A DNA stretch of 64,000 bases from CAYREX01 sp964423505 (GCA_964423505.1 CAYREX010000001.1:1-64000); one strand, 5' to 3'; positions 25,795-34,887 are shown, numbered from the stretch's first letter. Translations and numbers: made by a program. Notes: a model not told the origin generated them from the letters alone.

Positions 25795-26856
25795 TCAGAG
25801 CCAGCCCTTCCTCTTGAACCACAGGACCATGCCCGTGCCCACCAGGAGCATGACCAGCAGGGCGGCCGGGTAGCCCCACCAATGATCCAGCTCCGGCATG
25901 TACCTGAAGTTCATGCCGTAGATGCCGGCGATGAAGGTCAGGGGGATGAAGATGGTGGCGACTATGGTGAGCAGCTTCATCACCTGGTTCATCCTGTTGC
26001 TCATGCTGGAGAGGTAGGTGTCCAGCATGCCGGCGAGTATCTCCCGGAGCGTCTCGGTGGTGTCTATCACCTGCACGGTGTGGTCGTAGGCGTCCCTCAT
26101 GTATTCCAGGGTCTCCTGGCGGAAACGGCTCGAGTCGCCCCTGGATATCGAACGGATGACGTCCCGGAGAGGCCATACGGACTTGCGGAAGAGCAGCATC
26201 CCCGTGCGAAGGTGGTGCACCTCCCGGAGGGTCTCCGGGGCCGGCTCGCTCACCAGCGCCTGCTCCAGGCCGTCCATACTGCCGCTCACCCTCTCCAGCG
26301 CCTCGAAGTAGCAGTCGACCACCGAGTCGAGCATGGCGTAAGCCAGGTAGTCCGGCCCGGCGCTCCGTATCCTGCCCCGGCCCTCGGAGAGCCTTCTCTG
26401 GACGCCGTCCACGGACTCGAGCCGCTGGTCCTCCACGCTGACCAGGAGCCCGTCGGCGAGGAACATGGAGAGCCGGGCGGGTACGCCCAGTACGTCTTCG
26501 GCTCCGCATCTCAGCGCGCTCAGCGTGATGAAGCTGTAGTCGGCGGCCTCCTCGAAAGAGGGTCGCTTCTGGATGGTGAAGGCGTCCTCGACGTGAAGCT
26601 GGTGAGCGCCGGCCAGGCCGCACGCCTCCTGCACCGCCGCCGGGTCCGACAGGCCGGTCACCCTCAGCCAGCAGGAGAGGCCCCGCTCCATGACCGACCT
26701 GACGTGGTCCATCGTCTTCGGCGGGCCGACCTGGACCACGTCCTCGTCCCACGAGACGAGCTGGATCCTGGTGCGCTCGGCTGACTCGTCCGGCTCGGCG
26801 TAGCTGCCGGGCGGTCTGCCCGACGGCCTGGCCAGGCCGCGGAAGTACCTGGTCAA
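25795..26856 (-). CDS. corA: CorA-family Mg2+/Co2+ transporter
   Basis: 353 residues. A long cytosolic N-terminal domain (IQLVSWDEDVVQVGPP ... HQLHVEDAFTIQKRPSFEEAADYSFITLSAL) and coiled helices (MNRMNQVMKLLT-type stalk) lead to two C-terminal membrane helices. The first ends with the CorA signature YGMNF, with the periplasmic loop RYMPELDHWWG; the second is followed by the basic tail FKRKGWL. This is the normal length and layout. Start is TTG 26856, overlapping the TGA of the upstream TPR gene (TTGA), so the two are coupled. Paralogues also move Ni2+ or Zn2+; the specificity here is not readable. Confidence 0.92.
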   Translation of the reverse strand: MTRYFRGLARPSGRPPGSYAEPDESAERTRIQLVSWDEDVVQVGPPKTMDHVRSVMERGLSCWLRVTGLSDPAAVQEACGLAGAHQLHVEDAFTIQKRPSFEEAADYSFITLSALRCGAEDVLGVPARLSMFLADGLLVSVEDQRLESVDGVQRRLSEGRGRIRSAGPDYLAYAMLDSVVDCYFEALERVSGSMDGLEQALVSEPAPETLREVHHLRTGMLLFRKSVWPLRDVIRSISRGDSSRFRQETLEYMRDAYDHTVQVIDTTETLREILAGMLDTYLSSMSNRMNQVMKLLTIVATIFIPLTFIAGIYGMNFRYMPELDHWWGYPAALLVMLLVGTGMVLWFKRKGWL

Positions 26857-27986
26857 GGCGTCTCCGGCTCTCGGCCCGGACCGGAGGAGTCGACGTCGGG
26901 ATGATCCATGTCACGGCTCGTCTCGAAGAGGACCTGCATCTTGGCCAGGCGCTCCCTGCTCCTCTCGGTCATGTAGCCCTCCCTGACACGGCTGTAGCTC
27001 TTGTAGTGGGCCAGGGCCTCCGCCAGGTCGCCCCTCTCCTCGCTCAGCTCCGAGAGCAGCCTGTGGCAGGTCGCCTCGGCCGGGGCCATGCCGAGCCTGC
27101 GCGCTTCCTTGAGGGCCCCCTCCAGGACCTCCTCGGCCTCGTCCAGCCTTCCCAGGCCGAGGAGCACGTCTCCCATGTTGCTCATGGTGGTCACCATGCC
27201 GGGGCTCTCCTCCAGCTCCTCCTGGAGCGCGAGGCATGCCCGGAAGCGCTCCAGGGCGCCCTCGAGGTCGCCCATGTCCTCCAGCGTCCTGCCGATGTTC
27301 CCGAGGCATATGGCGATGCCCCGCCGGTCGCCGGAGCGCTCGCGGATGCGCAGAGCACGCTCGTGCTGCTCCATGGCCTCGGCGTGCTCTCCCATGGCGT
27401 TGTGGACCAGCCCGATGTTGCAGAGAGAGGAGGCCTTCCGGCGCTCGTCCCCGGCGCCGTCCCATATCTCCATTGCCCTGCTGTAGCAGTAGAGAGCCTC
27501 CCTGTAGCGCTCGAGCCTCCTGTAGATGTTGCCGATGTTCAGATAGGGGTTGGCGGTGCCCAGCAGGTCGCCCCTGGACTCCTTTATCCTGAGCGCGGTC
27601 AGGTAGTGCTCCAGGGCCAGGTCCAGCATCCCCTGCTCCTGGAAGACCGCCCCCATGTTGTTGGAGACCGAGGCGACGCCCAGCCGGTCGCCCGCCCGCG
27701 TGAAGAGCCGCATGGCCCTGCCGTAAGACTCGACGGCGCCGGCGTAGTCGCCGCTGCCCCACCTGGAGACGCCTATCATCCGGTGGGCGACGGCCCGCCT
27801 TTCGTCGAGACCCAGGCGCATTGCCACCTCCAGCGCCTCCCGGGCCACATCGGCCGCGGCTGCGGGGTCCTCCCTGAACTCCAGGGCGAAGAGGTCCTCG
27901 AGGACATCGAGGAGCTCGGTCCCCTCCTCCAGGCCCCGCAGCTCATCAAGCCGCCGCCGTAGCTCCCGGGACCTGTCGGCGCTCAT
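26853..27986 (-). CDS. tetratricopeptide repeat protein (kinesin-light-chain-like TPRs)
   Basis: 377 residues made almost entirely of TPR units of about 40 residues, for example GVASVSNNMGAVFQEQGMLDLALEHYLTALRI, KASSLCNIGLVHNAMGEHAEAMEQHERALRI and GIAICLGNIGRTLEDMGDLEGALERFRACLAL. There is no signal peptide and no attached enzymatic domain. It is a protein-interaction scaffold. GGAAGGAG six bases before ATG 27986 fixes the start. Coupled to corA by a 4-bp overlap, which suggests it could regulate or assemble with the transporter (inference). Confidence 0.85.
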   Translation of the reverse strand: MSADRSRELRRRLDELRGLEEGTELLDVLEDLFALEFREDPAAAADVAREALEVAMRLGLDERRAVAHRMIGVSRWGSGDYAGAVESYGRAMRLFTRAGDRLGVASVSNNMGAVFQEQGMLDLALEHYLTALRIKESRGDLLGTANPYLNIGNIYRRLERYREALYCYSRAMEIWDGAGDERRKASSLCNIGLVHNAMGEHAEAMEQHERALRIRERSGDRRGIAICLGNIGRTLEDMGDLEGALERFRACLALQEELEESPGMVTTMSNMGDVLLGLGRLDEAEEVLEGALKEARRLGMAPAEATCHRLLSELSEERGDLAEALAHYKSYSRVREGYMTERSRERLAKMQVLFETSRDMDHPDVDSSGPGREPETP

Positions 27987-28064
27987 GGCCAGCTCCTTCC
28001 GCCTCCCTCGGCTCCCCTCCCGCGTCCAGAGTATAGCATACCACGCAGCTACGGTTCCGAAAAC

Positions 28065-28197
28065 GGGGTCGGGCCAAGATAGCTGAGAAAGCTGTCAGTT
28101 GACTGGGCCAATCATTCTGTCAAAACGGCTTGATGTATCTTACTGGCCTAAAGTGATGATATATGGTCAGCAATCTTAGCTATCTTGGCCCGACCCC
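28065..28197. mobile_element. 133-bp MITE-like element with 24-bp terminal inverted repeats
   Basis: The left end 28065-28088 (GGGGTCGGGCCAAGATAGCT then GAGA) and the right end 28174-28197 are inverted repeats matching at 23 of 24 positions. The core is much richer in A+T than the flanks and has no coding frame of note. It lies between the TPR gene start and the C25 peptidase stop. The GGGGTCGG terminus is shared with the element at 4297-4464, although the rest differs. Confidence 0.65.
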
Positions 28198-28223
28198 GGA
28201 AGCGCGACACCGGGAGCGAGGTT

Positions 28224-28248
28224 GCGGGAGGGGCCGGGCCCCTCCCGC
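28224..28248 (-). terminator. terminator hairpin after the C25 peptidase gene
   Basis: Perfect 11-bp stem GCGGGAGGGGC (28224-28234) with GCCCCTCCCGC (28238-28248) and a 3-nt CGG loop, about 35 bp after the stop codon of the minus-strand peptidase gene. It has the same stem and loop lengths as the hairpin at 1019-1043, again without a T-tract. Confidence 0.6.
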
Positions 28249-28281
28249 GTCCTGACGCAAACAACAGCAACCGTGGCCCGG

Positions 28282-30681
28282 TCAGCGGATGACCATCAGC
28301 CTCCGCGTGGCGGCGATGCCGGGGGCGGAGAACCTGAGGTGGTAGACACCCGCAGGCACCCTGCTGCCGGTTCCTCCCGCGAGATCCCAGACCAGGCTGT
28401 GCGGCCCGCTGCCCAGCACGCCGTCGTGTACGGTCGCCACGAGCCTGCCGGCGACGTCGAAGACTTCGACGGAGACCCGTCCGCGCTCTGGCGTCTCCAG
28501 GCTGAGCGCGACAGGACCGGTGGCCGGGTTGGGCGCCACCGGGCCCACGGCCGCCTGCGGAACGCCGGAGGTGGACTCCTCCACCCCGACGCCGGTGACC
28601 TCTATGGTCCCCTGGTAGGTCTCGTAGTCGTGGGCCCAGACGGCCACCTCGATGTCCCCGGGAGTGCCCGGGTCGAGGAAGACATCCACCTCGCCGGAGG
28701 CGTCGGTGTACTCCACCTCGTAGACCTCGCCGGTCTGCCAGTCGCCCTTCTGCATGCATACTCTGGCGCCCGCCACCGGACCGGACCCGTCCTGTACGCT
28801 GACCGTCACGCTCTGGGCGCATCCGATGGTTGACGGGTGGTCGACGTCGAGCTCGGAGGGGACCTGCGTCCAGATGGGCAGCTCCGGGTCACCGAAGAGG
28901 TTGTACTCCTTCATGCACCAGTCCATGTAGGTGCTGCAGGGCGGGACGTAGTAGTCCATGCTGGTGCCGTGGGCGATGCCCAGGTTGTAGATGTCGTTGT
29001 CCCAGTGGTCTATGTAGAACCTTATACAGAGCATCTCGCTCGGGCCGGTGCACGGGCCAGAGAAGTTGCCGAAGCCGTACCGGCTGTTGAAGCAGCCGAA
29101 CCCGCCGCCCTGGGGGGAGGCGAGCCAGGCGTCGCCGCAGCACTCGTAGCCGTCGAGCTGGCCGATGTTGCATGCGATGGACTGCCACAGCGCCGGCAGG
29201 CCGCCGTCCTGGATGTTGGTCTGGGCCATTATGTGGCTGGTGGTGTAGTTGCTGTTCTGCGAGGTCCACATGTAGGTCTGGCTGCCATGGCTGGCGTGGA
29301 AGACGTGATGCGGCCCGGCGTCAATCATCTGCCGGGTGAGCGTCGCGCTGTTGGTGCCGCCCGACTCGTAGAGCTTCTCCTCCTCCCAGCCTGCCGGCAC
29401 GTGGGCGGAGATGGCCTCGGCGTCGGCGCTGCCCGGTATGTAGGGGTTGTACCAGAGGATCCCGGTGGAGTACCCGATGCGCATCTCCCTGGGCGCGGTC
29501 TCGAAGTAGTCCATCGTCCCGACGCCCTCGTAGCAGAGCACCTTGTCCACGAACAGCTCGGCCTCGGAGGTGCTGTTGACGCTGGCCCTGCCCACCCAGA
29601 GGTCCGGGTGGTAGTCGACCAGGTCGTAGCCCGAGGGCTGCGGGTACTGGTAGGGGTAGGGCACCTCGCCCCACGTGCCGTTGCCGTTCCGGTTCCAGAG
29701 GTCGGCGCCCGGAGCTGTGTCGTTGATGTCGGCGAAGTAGAGGTCGGACGGGGCAACGGTCGAGTAGGAGGAGCTACCCACCAGCTTGACGTCCTTGCAT
29801 GCCACCCTGTCGTCGTCGCCGAATATGAGGACGTAGTCGGCGCCCTCGTCCCGGCAGTCGGTAAGAAAAGCCCTCATCCGCTGGCCCAGGTCGGCGCCGG
29901 TGTAGTTTGCGTTGACCCAGGTGGTGGTGTAGACGCCTGTCGGGACGCCCTTCGCGGTCTTCCAGTCTGCCAGCTCCTGTGCGGCTCCCTCGTAGTCCGG
30001 ATGGGTGATGATGACGTACTGGCCGTACTCCAGGTCCCGGCTTCGGACCAGCTCGGCCCCGGAGGGGCTGACCCCCTCGGGGTTGGCGACCAGCCTGGCG
30101 GCTATCTCCATGGCCAGGTTCTCGCTGCCCCCACTCCTGCGGGAGACCAGCAGCACGGAAGGGTCTTCCTCGTAGGTGACCCTGATGGTCGCGCTCTCCA
30201 TGACCTGTAGCTGCCTGCTGGAGGGGTTCCAGCGAACCGGGTTGACCACCAGGTAGGCGAGGGGCAGCCCCCACCAGACGCTCGAGCCGTGGAGCGTCGC
30301 CACCCGGCGAGGGTAGTACTCGGACAGGGAGTAGATGCCGGGGTCGGGCGCTGCCTGCACGTACTCGGCGGGGGCCGACAGGGGCACCGGCTCGCTTGCC
30401 GGCATGACGTCGTAGCAGCCGGTCAGCTCCGAGTACTCGGCATCGGTCACCTCTATGCCCGTGGCACGGCAACCGGTGGGAAGGGCGACCCTCACCGGCA
30501 TTATCGGCAGGCAGGGCGCGCCCTCGTAGGCTATGTAGGGCAGCCCGTCGGCGCTGACGCCGTCGTAGATGCCCTCCCTGGAGAGGTTCACGGTGGACCC
30601 GTCGAAGGGCACCGTCACCGTCAGCTCGCCCGCCGTGGCCAGCAGGCAGAGCGAGGTCATGACAAAGAGGGCGACGCGCAT
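28282..30681 (-). CDS. C25 (gingipain-like) cysteine peptidase with FlgD-like C-terminal domain
   Basis: 799 residues. MRVALFVMTSLCLLATAGE is a signal peptide. A propeptide-like region of about 200 residues precedes the catalytic domain, which starts at YVIITHPDYEGAAQELADWKTAKGVPT, a hallmark of the family. The catalytic pair is His465 in FHASHGSQ and Cys504 in SIACNIGQLDG. DYVLIFGDDDRV and DLWVGRASV are other C25 landmarks. An Ig-like domain (about 640-700) and the FlgD-like tail (VEVFDVAGRLVATV ... VPAGVYHLRF ... RLMVIR) follow. GGAAGGAGG sits five bases before ATG 30681. Gingipains are secreted by the type IX system; whether that operates here is not shown. Confidence 0.92.
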   Translation of the reverse strand: MRVALFVMTSLCLLATAGELTVTVPFDGSTVNLSREGIYDGVSADGLPYIAYEGAPCLPIMPVRVALPTGCRATGIEVTDAEYSELTGCYDVMPASEPVPLSAPAEYVQAAPDPGIYSLSEYYPRRVATLHGSSVWWGLPLAYLVVNPVRWNPSSRQLQVMESATIRVTYEEDPSVLLVSRRSGGSENLAMEIAARLVANPEGVSPSGAELVRSRDLEYGQYVIITHPDYEGAAQELADWKTAKGVPTGVYTTTWVNANYTGADLGQRMRAFLTDCRDEGADYVLIFGDDDRVACKDVKLVGSSSYSTVAPSDLYFADINDTAPGADLWNRNGNGTWGEVPYPYQYPQPSGYDLVDYHPDLWVGRASVNSTSEAELFVDKVLCYEGVGTMDYFETAPREMRIGYSTGILWYNPYIPGSADAEAISAHVPAGWEEEKLYESGGTNSATLTRQMIDAGPHHVFHASHGSQTYMWTSQNSNYTTSHIMAQTNIQDGGLPALWQSIACNIGQLDGYECCGDAWLASPQGGGFGCFNSRYGFGNFSGPCTGPSEMLCIRFYIDHWDNDIYNLGIAHGTSMDYYVPPCSTYMDWCMKEYNLFGDPELPIWTQVPSELDVDHPSTIGCAQSVTVSVQDGSGPVAGARVCMQKGDWQTGEVYEVEYTDASGEVDVFLDPGTPGDIEVAVWAHDYETYQGTIEVTGVGVEESTSGVPQAAVGPVAPNPATGPVALSLETPERGRVSVEVFDVAGRLVATVHDGVLGSGPHSLVWDLAGGTGSRVPAGVYHLRFSAPGIAATRRLMVIR

Positions 30682-30736
30682 ATGGTCCTCCTTCCGGAGA
30701 GTCGTCGGGGCCGGGGAGGGACCCCGTGAGCTAGAA

Positions 30737-30755
30737 ATGTATGCATCTCATACAT
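30737..30755. promoter_or_regulatory. dyad operator-like site between divergent genes
   Basis: ATGTATG (30737-30743), CATCT, CATACAT (30749-30755): perfect 7-bp arms in the 192-bp gap between the C25 peptidase (minus) and EamA transporter (plus) genes. It stands 56 bp from the peptidase start, so it could be an operator or part of its promoter. Confidence 0.4.
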
Positions 30756-30873
30756 GCACAAGCCGCCGGGGCGCTGCAAGTCCGCGGCCCCGGACGTGAT
30801 ACCCCAGCCGGCGGGCCGGCATCGCGGAGAGGAGCCGCCGGGGGTATGTTCCGTCGACCGGAGGGAGGTCCGC

Positions 30874-31758
30874 TTGACGGGAGAGCTGGCTGCGCTGGGG
30901 ACGGCGCTCTGCTGGACGGTGACGGTCATGGCCTTCGAGGCGGCCGGGCGCCGCATCGGCTCGTTCCACGTCAACTACCTGAGGCTCCTCGTCGGGCTCT
31001 GCTTCCTCACTCTGTACAGCACCCTGTTCAGAGGGCTCCCGCTGCCTACCGACGCATCGCAGCACGTCTGGCTCTGGATGTCCCTCTCCGGGATAGTCGG
31101 CTTCGTCATAGGCGACCTCTGCCTCTTCCGCGCCTTCGTCCTGATAGGCAGCCGGGTGACCATGGTCATCTTCGCGCTGGTCCCGCCCATGAGCGCCCTC
31201 GTCAGCTGGGCGTTCCTGGGGGAGGAGCTCTCCGTGCGGGTTTGGCTCGCCATGGCGGTGACGGTAGCAGGCATCTGCATGGTCGTGCTGGTAAGGGACG
31301 GCGGGAGGGGCAGGATGCGGCTCTCCCCCCCTCTCGGCGGCATGCTCCTGGCCCTGGCCGGAGCCGGAGGGCAGGCGCTGGGCTTCGTGCTTAGCAAGCA
31401 CGGGATGGGGGACTACGACCGGTTCGCAGCGACGCAGATACGCATAATCGCCGCCTCCGCCTCGTTCCTGCTGCTCATCCCACTGATGGGTGAGGGCCGC
31501 CGGATGCTCGCGGCCGTCCGCGACCGGAGGGCTGTCTGGACCCTGACGCTCGGCGCCTTCTTCGGCCCCTTCCTGGGCGTCTCCCTGTCGCTGGTGGCCA
31601 TCGGAGGGACGGAGGTGGGGGTGGCGACCACCATCATGGCGATGGTGCCGGTCTTCATCATCCTGCCGGAGGTGCTCCTGCTGGGCAGGAGTGTCAGGCC
31701 GGCCGAGGTGCTCGGCGCCCTTGTTGCGGTCGGCGGGATAGCGCTGCTCAGCCTCTGA
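30874..31758 (+). CDS. EamA/DMT-family transporter
   Basis: 294 residues with ten predicted membrane helices in two EamA repeats. The first contains GELAALGTALCWTVTVMAFEAAGRRIGSF and ends in LVPPMSALVSWAFLGEELSVRVWLAMAVTVAGICMVVL. The second contains ALAGAGGQALGFVLSKHGM and ends in MVPVFIILPEVLLLGRSVRPAEVLGALVAVGGIALL. Start TTG 30874 is chosen for GGGAGG five bases upstream. It probably exports a metabolite. The ABC transporter genes follow after 22 bp, so it heads a four-gene operon. Confidence 0.85.
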   Translation: MTGELAALGTALCWTVTVMAFEAAGRRIGSFHVNYLRLLVGLCFLTLYSTLFRGLPLPTDASQHVWLWMSLSGIVGFVIGDLCLFRAFVLIGSRVTMVIFALVPPMSALVSWAFLGEELSVRVWLAMAVTVAGICMVVLVRDGGRGRMRLSPPLGGMLLALAGAGGQALGFVLSKHGMGDYDRFAATQIRIIAASASFLLLIPLMGEGRRMLAAVRDRRAVWTLTLGAFFGPFLGVSLSLVAIGGTEVGVATTIMAMVPVFIILPEVLLLGRSVRPAEVLGALVAVGGIALLSL

Positions 31759-31780
31759 GAATGCGGGAGAGGGGTGTTCC

Positions 31781-32644
31781 TTGAGCGAGACGGCAATAGA
31801 GGCTAGTGAGCTTCGCTACAGCTACGGCAGCGTCGAGGCGGTGCGGGGGATCAGCTTCGGCGTCTGCCGCGGGGAGATACTCGGCTTCCTCGGTCCGAAC
31901 GGCGCAGGCAAGTCCACGACGATCAGGATTCTGACCGGCCAGCTCGCCCCCGACTCGGGGACCGCGAGCATACTCGGCCGGGAGGTCCGCGTGGACGACC
32001 CGGAGGCGCAGTCCCGGATGGGCGTCTGCTTCGAGGAGAAGAACCTCTACCTGAGCATGACCGCCCGCGAGAACCTCTCCTTCTTCGCCTCGCTCTTCGG
32101 CGTCAGGCCCGACATCGACGCCCTTCTCGAGCGGGTTGGGCTCTCCATCCGGGACGACAGGCGCGTCTCCGGCTACTCCAAGGGGATGCGCCAGAGGCTG
32201 ATGATGGCCAGGACCCTGGTGAACTCCCCTGACGTCCTCTTCCTGGACGAGCCCACGGACGGGCTCGACCCGGTCTCCAGCATGGCCATACGGCAGATCA
32301 TCAGGGAGGAGGCCGGGAGGGGTGCCGCCGTCCTCCTGACCACCCACGACATGTGGGAGGCGGACGAGCTGGCCGACAGGGTCGCCTTCATCTGCGACGG
32401 CGAGATACACGCCAGGGGCACCCCGGACGAGCTGAAGCTGCAGAGCGGGAGCAGGTCGGTCCGGCTCAGACTGAGGAGCGGAGAGGGGAGTACCGAGGAG
32501 CTGGCGCTGCCGCTGGACGCCCCGGAGACCCCCGGCATGCTCTCGGAGCTGACCGCCTCCGGCCGGATCCTCACCATGCACACCGAGGAGGCCACGCTGG
32601 AGACGGTGTTCGCGGCGGTAACCGGACGGAGCCTGAGCCGCTGA
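31781..32644 (+). CDS. ABC transporter ATP-binding protein (ABC-2 export type)
   Basis: 287 residues. Walker A is GPNGAGKST (38-46), the Q-loop region is GVCFEEKNLYLSMTARENL, the signature is VSGYSKGMRQRL (YSKGM instead of LSGGQ, as is usual for ABC-2 exporters), Walker B is VLFLDEPTDGLDP, and the switch histidine is in LTTHD. The C-terminal 60 residues resemble those of NatA/DrrA-type proteins. TTG start at 31781 with GAGAGGGG upstream. Its TGA overlaps the ATG of the first permease (TGATG). Confidence 0.9.
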   Translation: MSETAIEASELRYSYGSVEAVRGISFGVCRGEILGFLGPNGAGKSTTIRILTGQLAPDSGTASILGREVRVDDPEAQSRMGVCFEEKNLYLSMTARENLSFFASLFGVRPDIDALLERVGLSIRDDRRVSGYSKGMRQRLMMARTLVNSPDVLFLDEPTDGLDPVSSMAIRQIIREEAGRGAAVLLTTHDMWEADELADRVAFICDGEIHARGTPDELKLQSGSRSVRLRLRSGEGSTEELALPLDAPETPGMLSELTASGRILTMHTEEATLETVFAAVTGRSLSR

Positions 32645-33810
32645 TGACCCGCCCATCCCGCTCCCGCCTGGTCCGGGCGGTCATGCTGAAGGACCTCCGG
32701 GAGATGGCCCGTGACAGGCTCTGGGTAATCCTGACCCCCATGGCGATGGCGATGTTCGCCGCCGTCTTCCACCTGCTGCCCTCCGGCCTGGACGAGGTTG
32801 TGCGGGTGGGCGTCCACCCGCCGCAGCTTGCCGGGCTGCTCACCGACCTGACCGGGGCAGACGGAGGGCACCCGGGCCTCTCCGTCGTCCCGTTCGAATC
32901 GGAGGAGGAGCTCTCCCTGGCCGTTACCGGCAGGTCGGGCGGGGTGATGCGGGAGGCCGAGGCGGGTGTCTCGGTGCCCGGCGGCCTGGCCGGCCTGTCC
33001 GGAGTCGGAGCCGGGGTCGGAGTCGGAGCCGGAGCCGCAGAGCGCGCCCGGGTTACCGTCTACCTCTCCGAGGGGGTGCCGCCTCTGGTCGGCTCCGCCG
33101 TCAGCTCCGCGGTCACCGAGCTGGCCTACGCGACCCGCAGCCTCTCCTCGCTCTCCGACCCGTTCTCCGCCCTGCCGGTCAGGCTGCCGGACCTCTCCCC
33201 CGTGGTCGCCACCGGGCTCTTCGCCGGCACGCTCCCCTTCCGGGAGCTGCTCCGCCCGCTCATGGCCATGGTGGTCCTGATGATGGAGGCCATCGCCCTG
33301 GCGGGTCTCGTCTCGGTGGAGATGGAGAGGCGCACCGCCTCCGCCCTGCTGGTCACGCCGCTCCGGGTGGGCGACCTGCTCGCAGCCAAGTGCCTGACCG
33401 GCCTCCTGCTGGCGACGGTCCAGGCGCTGCTCCTCCTCCTGGTCACCGGCACCCCGGTCGGACAGCTGCCCCTGCTGGCGGTCCTGGTGCTGGCCGGCGG
33501 GCTGATGGCATCGGCGGTGGGAATGCTGGCCGGCTCGGCCGGCAGGGGATTCATGGGCACCCTCTTCCTCTCCGTCTTCCTTGTCTTCCCGCTGATGGTG
33601 CCCGCGCTGGCCACCCTCTTCCCCGCCTCCCCTCCCCTGGCGGTGAGGCTGCTGCCATCGTTCGGACTGGTCAGGGGGCTCATCTCCGTATCGGCCACCG
33701 GTGCGGGCTGGGCAGACACGCTGCCGCTGCTCGCCGCGACTCTGGCATGGGCCTCGGCGCTGCTCGCGGTGGCGCTCCCGGTCCTTCGCCGGCGGATGAC
33801 CGCATCGTGA
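32644..33810 (+). CDS. ABC-2 type permease
   Basis: 388 residues. The N-terminal helix (LWVILTPMAMAMFAAVFHLL) is followed by a large external domain and then five C-terminal helices, the NatB/ABC-2_membrane_3 plan. SVEMERRTASALLVTPLRVGDLLAAKCLTGLLLATVQALLLLLV is the characteristic coupling-helix region. The external domain contains a six-unit hexanucleotide repeat (33001-33036) encoding alternating Gly-Val and Gly-Ala. Translation is coupled to the ATPase gene by TGATG and to the second permease by GTGA. Confidence 0.85.
   Translation: MTRPSRSRLVRAVMLKDLREMARDRLWVILTPMAMAMFAAVFHLLPSGLDEVVRVGVHPPQLAGLLTDLTGADGGHPGLSVVPFESEEELSLAVTGRSGGVMREAEAGVSVPGGLAGLSGVGAGVGVGAGAAERARVTVYLSEGVPPLVGSAVSSAVTELAYATRSLSSLSDPFSALPVRLPDLSPVVATGLFAGTLPFRELLRPLMAMVVLMMEAIALAGLVSVEMERRTASALLVTPLRVGDLLAAKCLTGLLLATVQALLLLLVTGTPVGQLPLLAVLVLAGGLMASAVGMLAGSAGRGFMGTLFLSVFLVFPLMVPALATLFPASPPLAVRLLPSFGLVRGLISVSATGAGWADTLPLLAATLAWASALLAVALPVLRRRMTAS
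33001..33036 (+). repeat. in-frame hexanucleotide repeat (GGAGTC/GGAGCC) x6
   Basis: Six tandem hexamers of the form GG[AG]G[TC]C encode GVGAGVGVGAGA in the external domain of the ABC permease. Gain or loss of units would keep the frame and only change a flexible linker. Confidence 0.7.
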
Positions 33811-34874
33811 GCGTCGGCCGCGTCCTCCGTCTCGCCGGCCGCGACCTGCGGGCCGGTCCACGCTCCCCGGTCTTCGTCTTCGTGGTAGTGATGCCGCTGC
33901 TGGTAACGCTTCTTGCGCGCTTCGTCCTGGTCTCCCTGCTCGACCCCTCCCCCAGGCTGGGACTGGCCGCACCCGGCGGCTCCGAGCTGGTGGAGGCCGT
34001 CTCCGGCATGGAGGGGGTGACGCTGCTTACGGCAGGCGGCGGGGAGCTGACCGCGATGCTGGAGCGGGGCGAGGTGGACGTCGCTCTCTTCGTCGGGGAG
34101 GGCTTCGAGGACTCGCTGCGGGCGGGGCTGAGGCCGCTCCTCGACATGCGTTTCTCAACCGCCGGCCACCAGTCCTCCAGGATGCTGCTGGCAATCGCGG
34201 TGATGGGCCTCGTCCGTGAGATGGAGGCCGGCGACGAGCCTCCGCCCGTCTCCGTCGAGGTAGTCACCCCCGAGGGCGAGGCGCTCCCGCTCTCGGACAG
34301 GATACTGCCGGGTATACTGCTCTTCGTCCTGATACTGACGGGTACCTTCGGCCCCGCCTTCATGCTCGTGGACGAGCGGGAGCACGGCACGCTGCAGGCG
34401 CTGCTGGTCACCCCGGTCCGGCTGAGAGAGGTCATGGCGGCCAAGGGTCTGACAGGCTTCGCCATGACCATCGTCATGGCCTACGCGACGCTCCTGCTGA
34501 GCGGCATCTCGGCGGCCCACCCGGCGGCACTCCTTGCCTGCCTGGTCACCGCCGCGTTCGTGTGCGTCGGGATGGGGCTGGTCTACGGGACCCTCGCCCC
34601 GGATGCCAAGAGCCTCTACACCCTGGTCAAGTCGCTCAACATCCTGCTGGTCCCGCCGGTGGTCTTCTACCTCTTCCCGGACTGGCCCTCGTGGATAGCC
34701 CGCATCTTCCCCACCTGGTGGTTCATGGACCCGCTGTACAGGGTCTCGCTCAGGGGGCACGGACTGGAGGACGTCTCGGGGACGCTCTGGGTGGCGCTGC
34801 TCATCGGTGCCGCGCTTCTCGCATCGCTGCTCCCGCTGGGCAGGAGGATGCGCAGGAAGCTGCTCTCCGGCTGA
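33807..34874 (+). CDS. ABC-2 type permease, second subunit
   Basis: 355 residues with the same plan as the preceding permease: an N-terminal helix (VFVFVVVMPLLVTLLARFVLV), an external domain, then helices beginning ILPGILLFVLILTGTFGPAFMLVDEREHGTLQALLVTPVRLREVMAAKGLTG, the conserved ABC-2 segment. The end, PTWWFMDPLYRVSLRGHGL ... LLPLGRRMRRKLL, is typical. GTG 33807 overlaps the upstream TGA. The two permeases plus the ATPase form a heteromeric exporter whose substrate is unknown. Confidence 0.85.
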   Translation: MSVGRVLRLAGRDLRAGPRSPVFVFVVVMPLLVTLLARFVLVSLLDPSPRLGLAAPGGSELVEAVSGMEGVTLLTAGGGELTAMLERGEVDVALFVGEGFEDSLRAGLRPLLDMRFSTAGHQSSRMLLAIAVMGLVREMEAGDEPPPVSVEVVTPEGEALPLSDRILPGILLFVLILTGTFGPAFMLVDEREHGTLQALLVTPVRLREVMAAKGLTGFAMTIVMAYATLLLSGISAAHPAALLACLVTAAFVCVGMGLVYGTLAPDAKSLYTLVKSLNILLVPPVVFYLFPDWPSWIARIFPTWWFMDPLYRVSLRGHGLEDVSGTLWVALLIGAALLASLLPLGRRMRRKLLSG

Positions 34875-34887
34875 TTTCCCGGATCTC

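Noticed and set aside
28837..30210. 457-codon plus-strand frame opposite the C25 peptidase
   Set aside because: Shadow frame; the opposite strand carries the signal peptide, His/Cys dyad and FlgD tail.
32173..33972. 599-codon minus-strand frame opposite the ABC transporter genes
   Set aside because: Gln, Gly and Arg-rich nonsense sequence mirroring transmembrane codons on the other strand.
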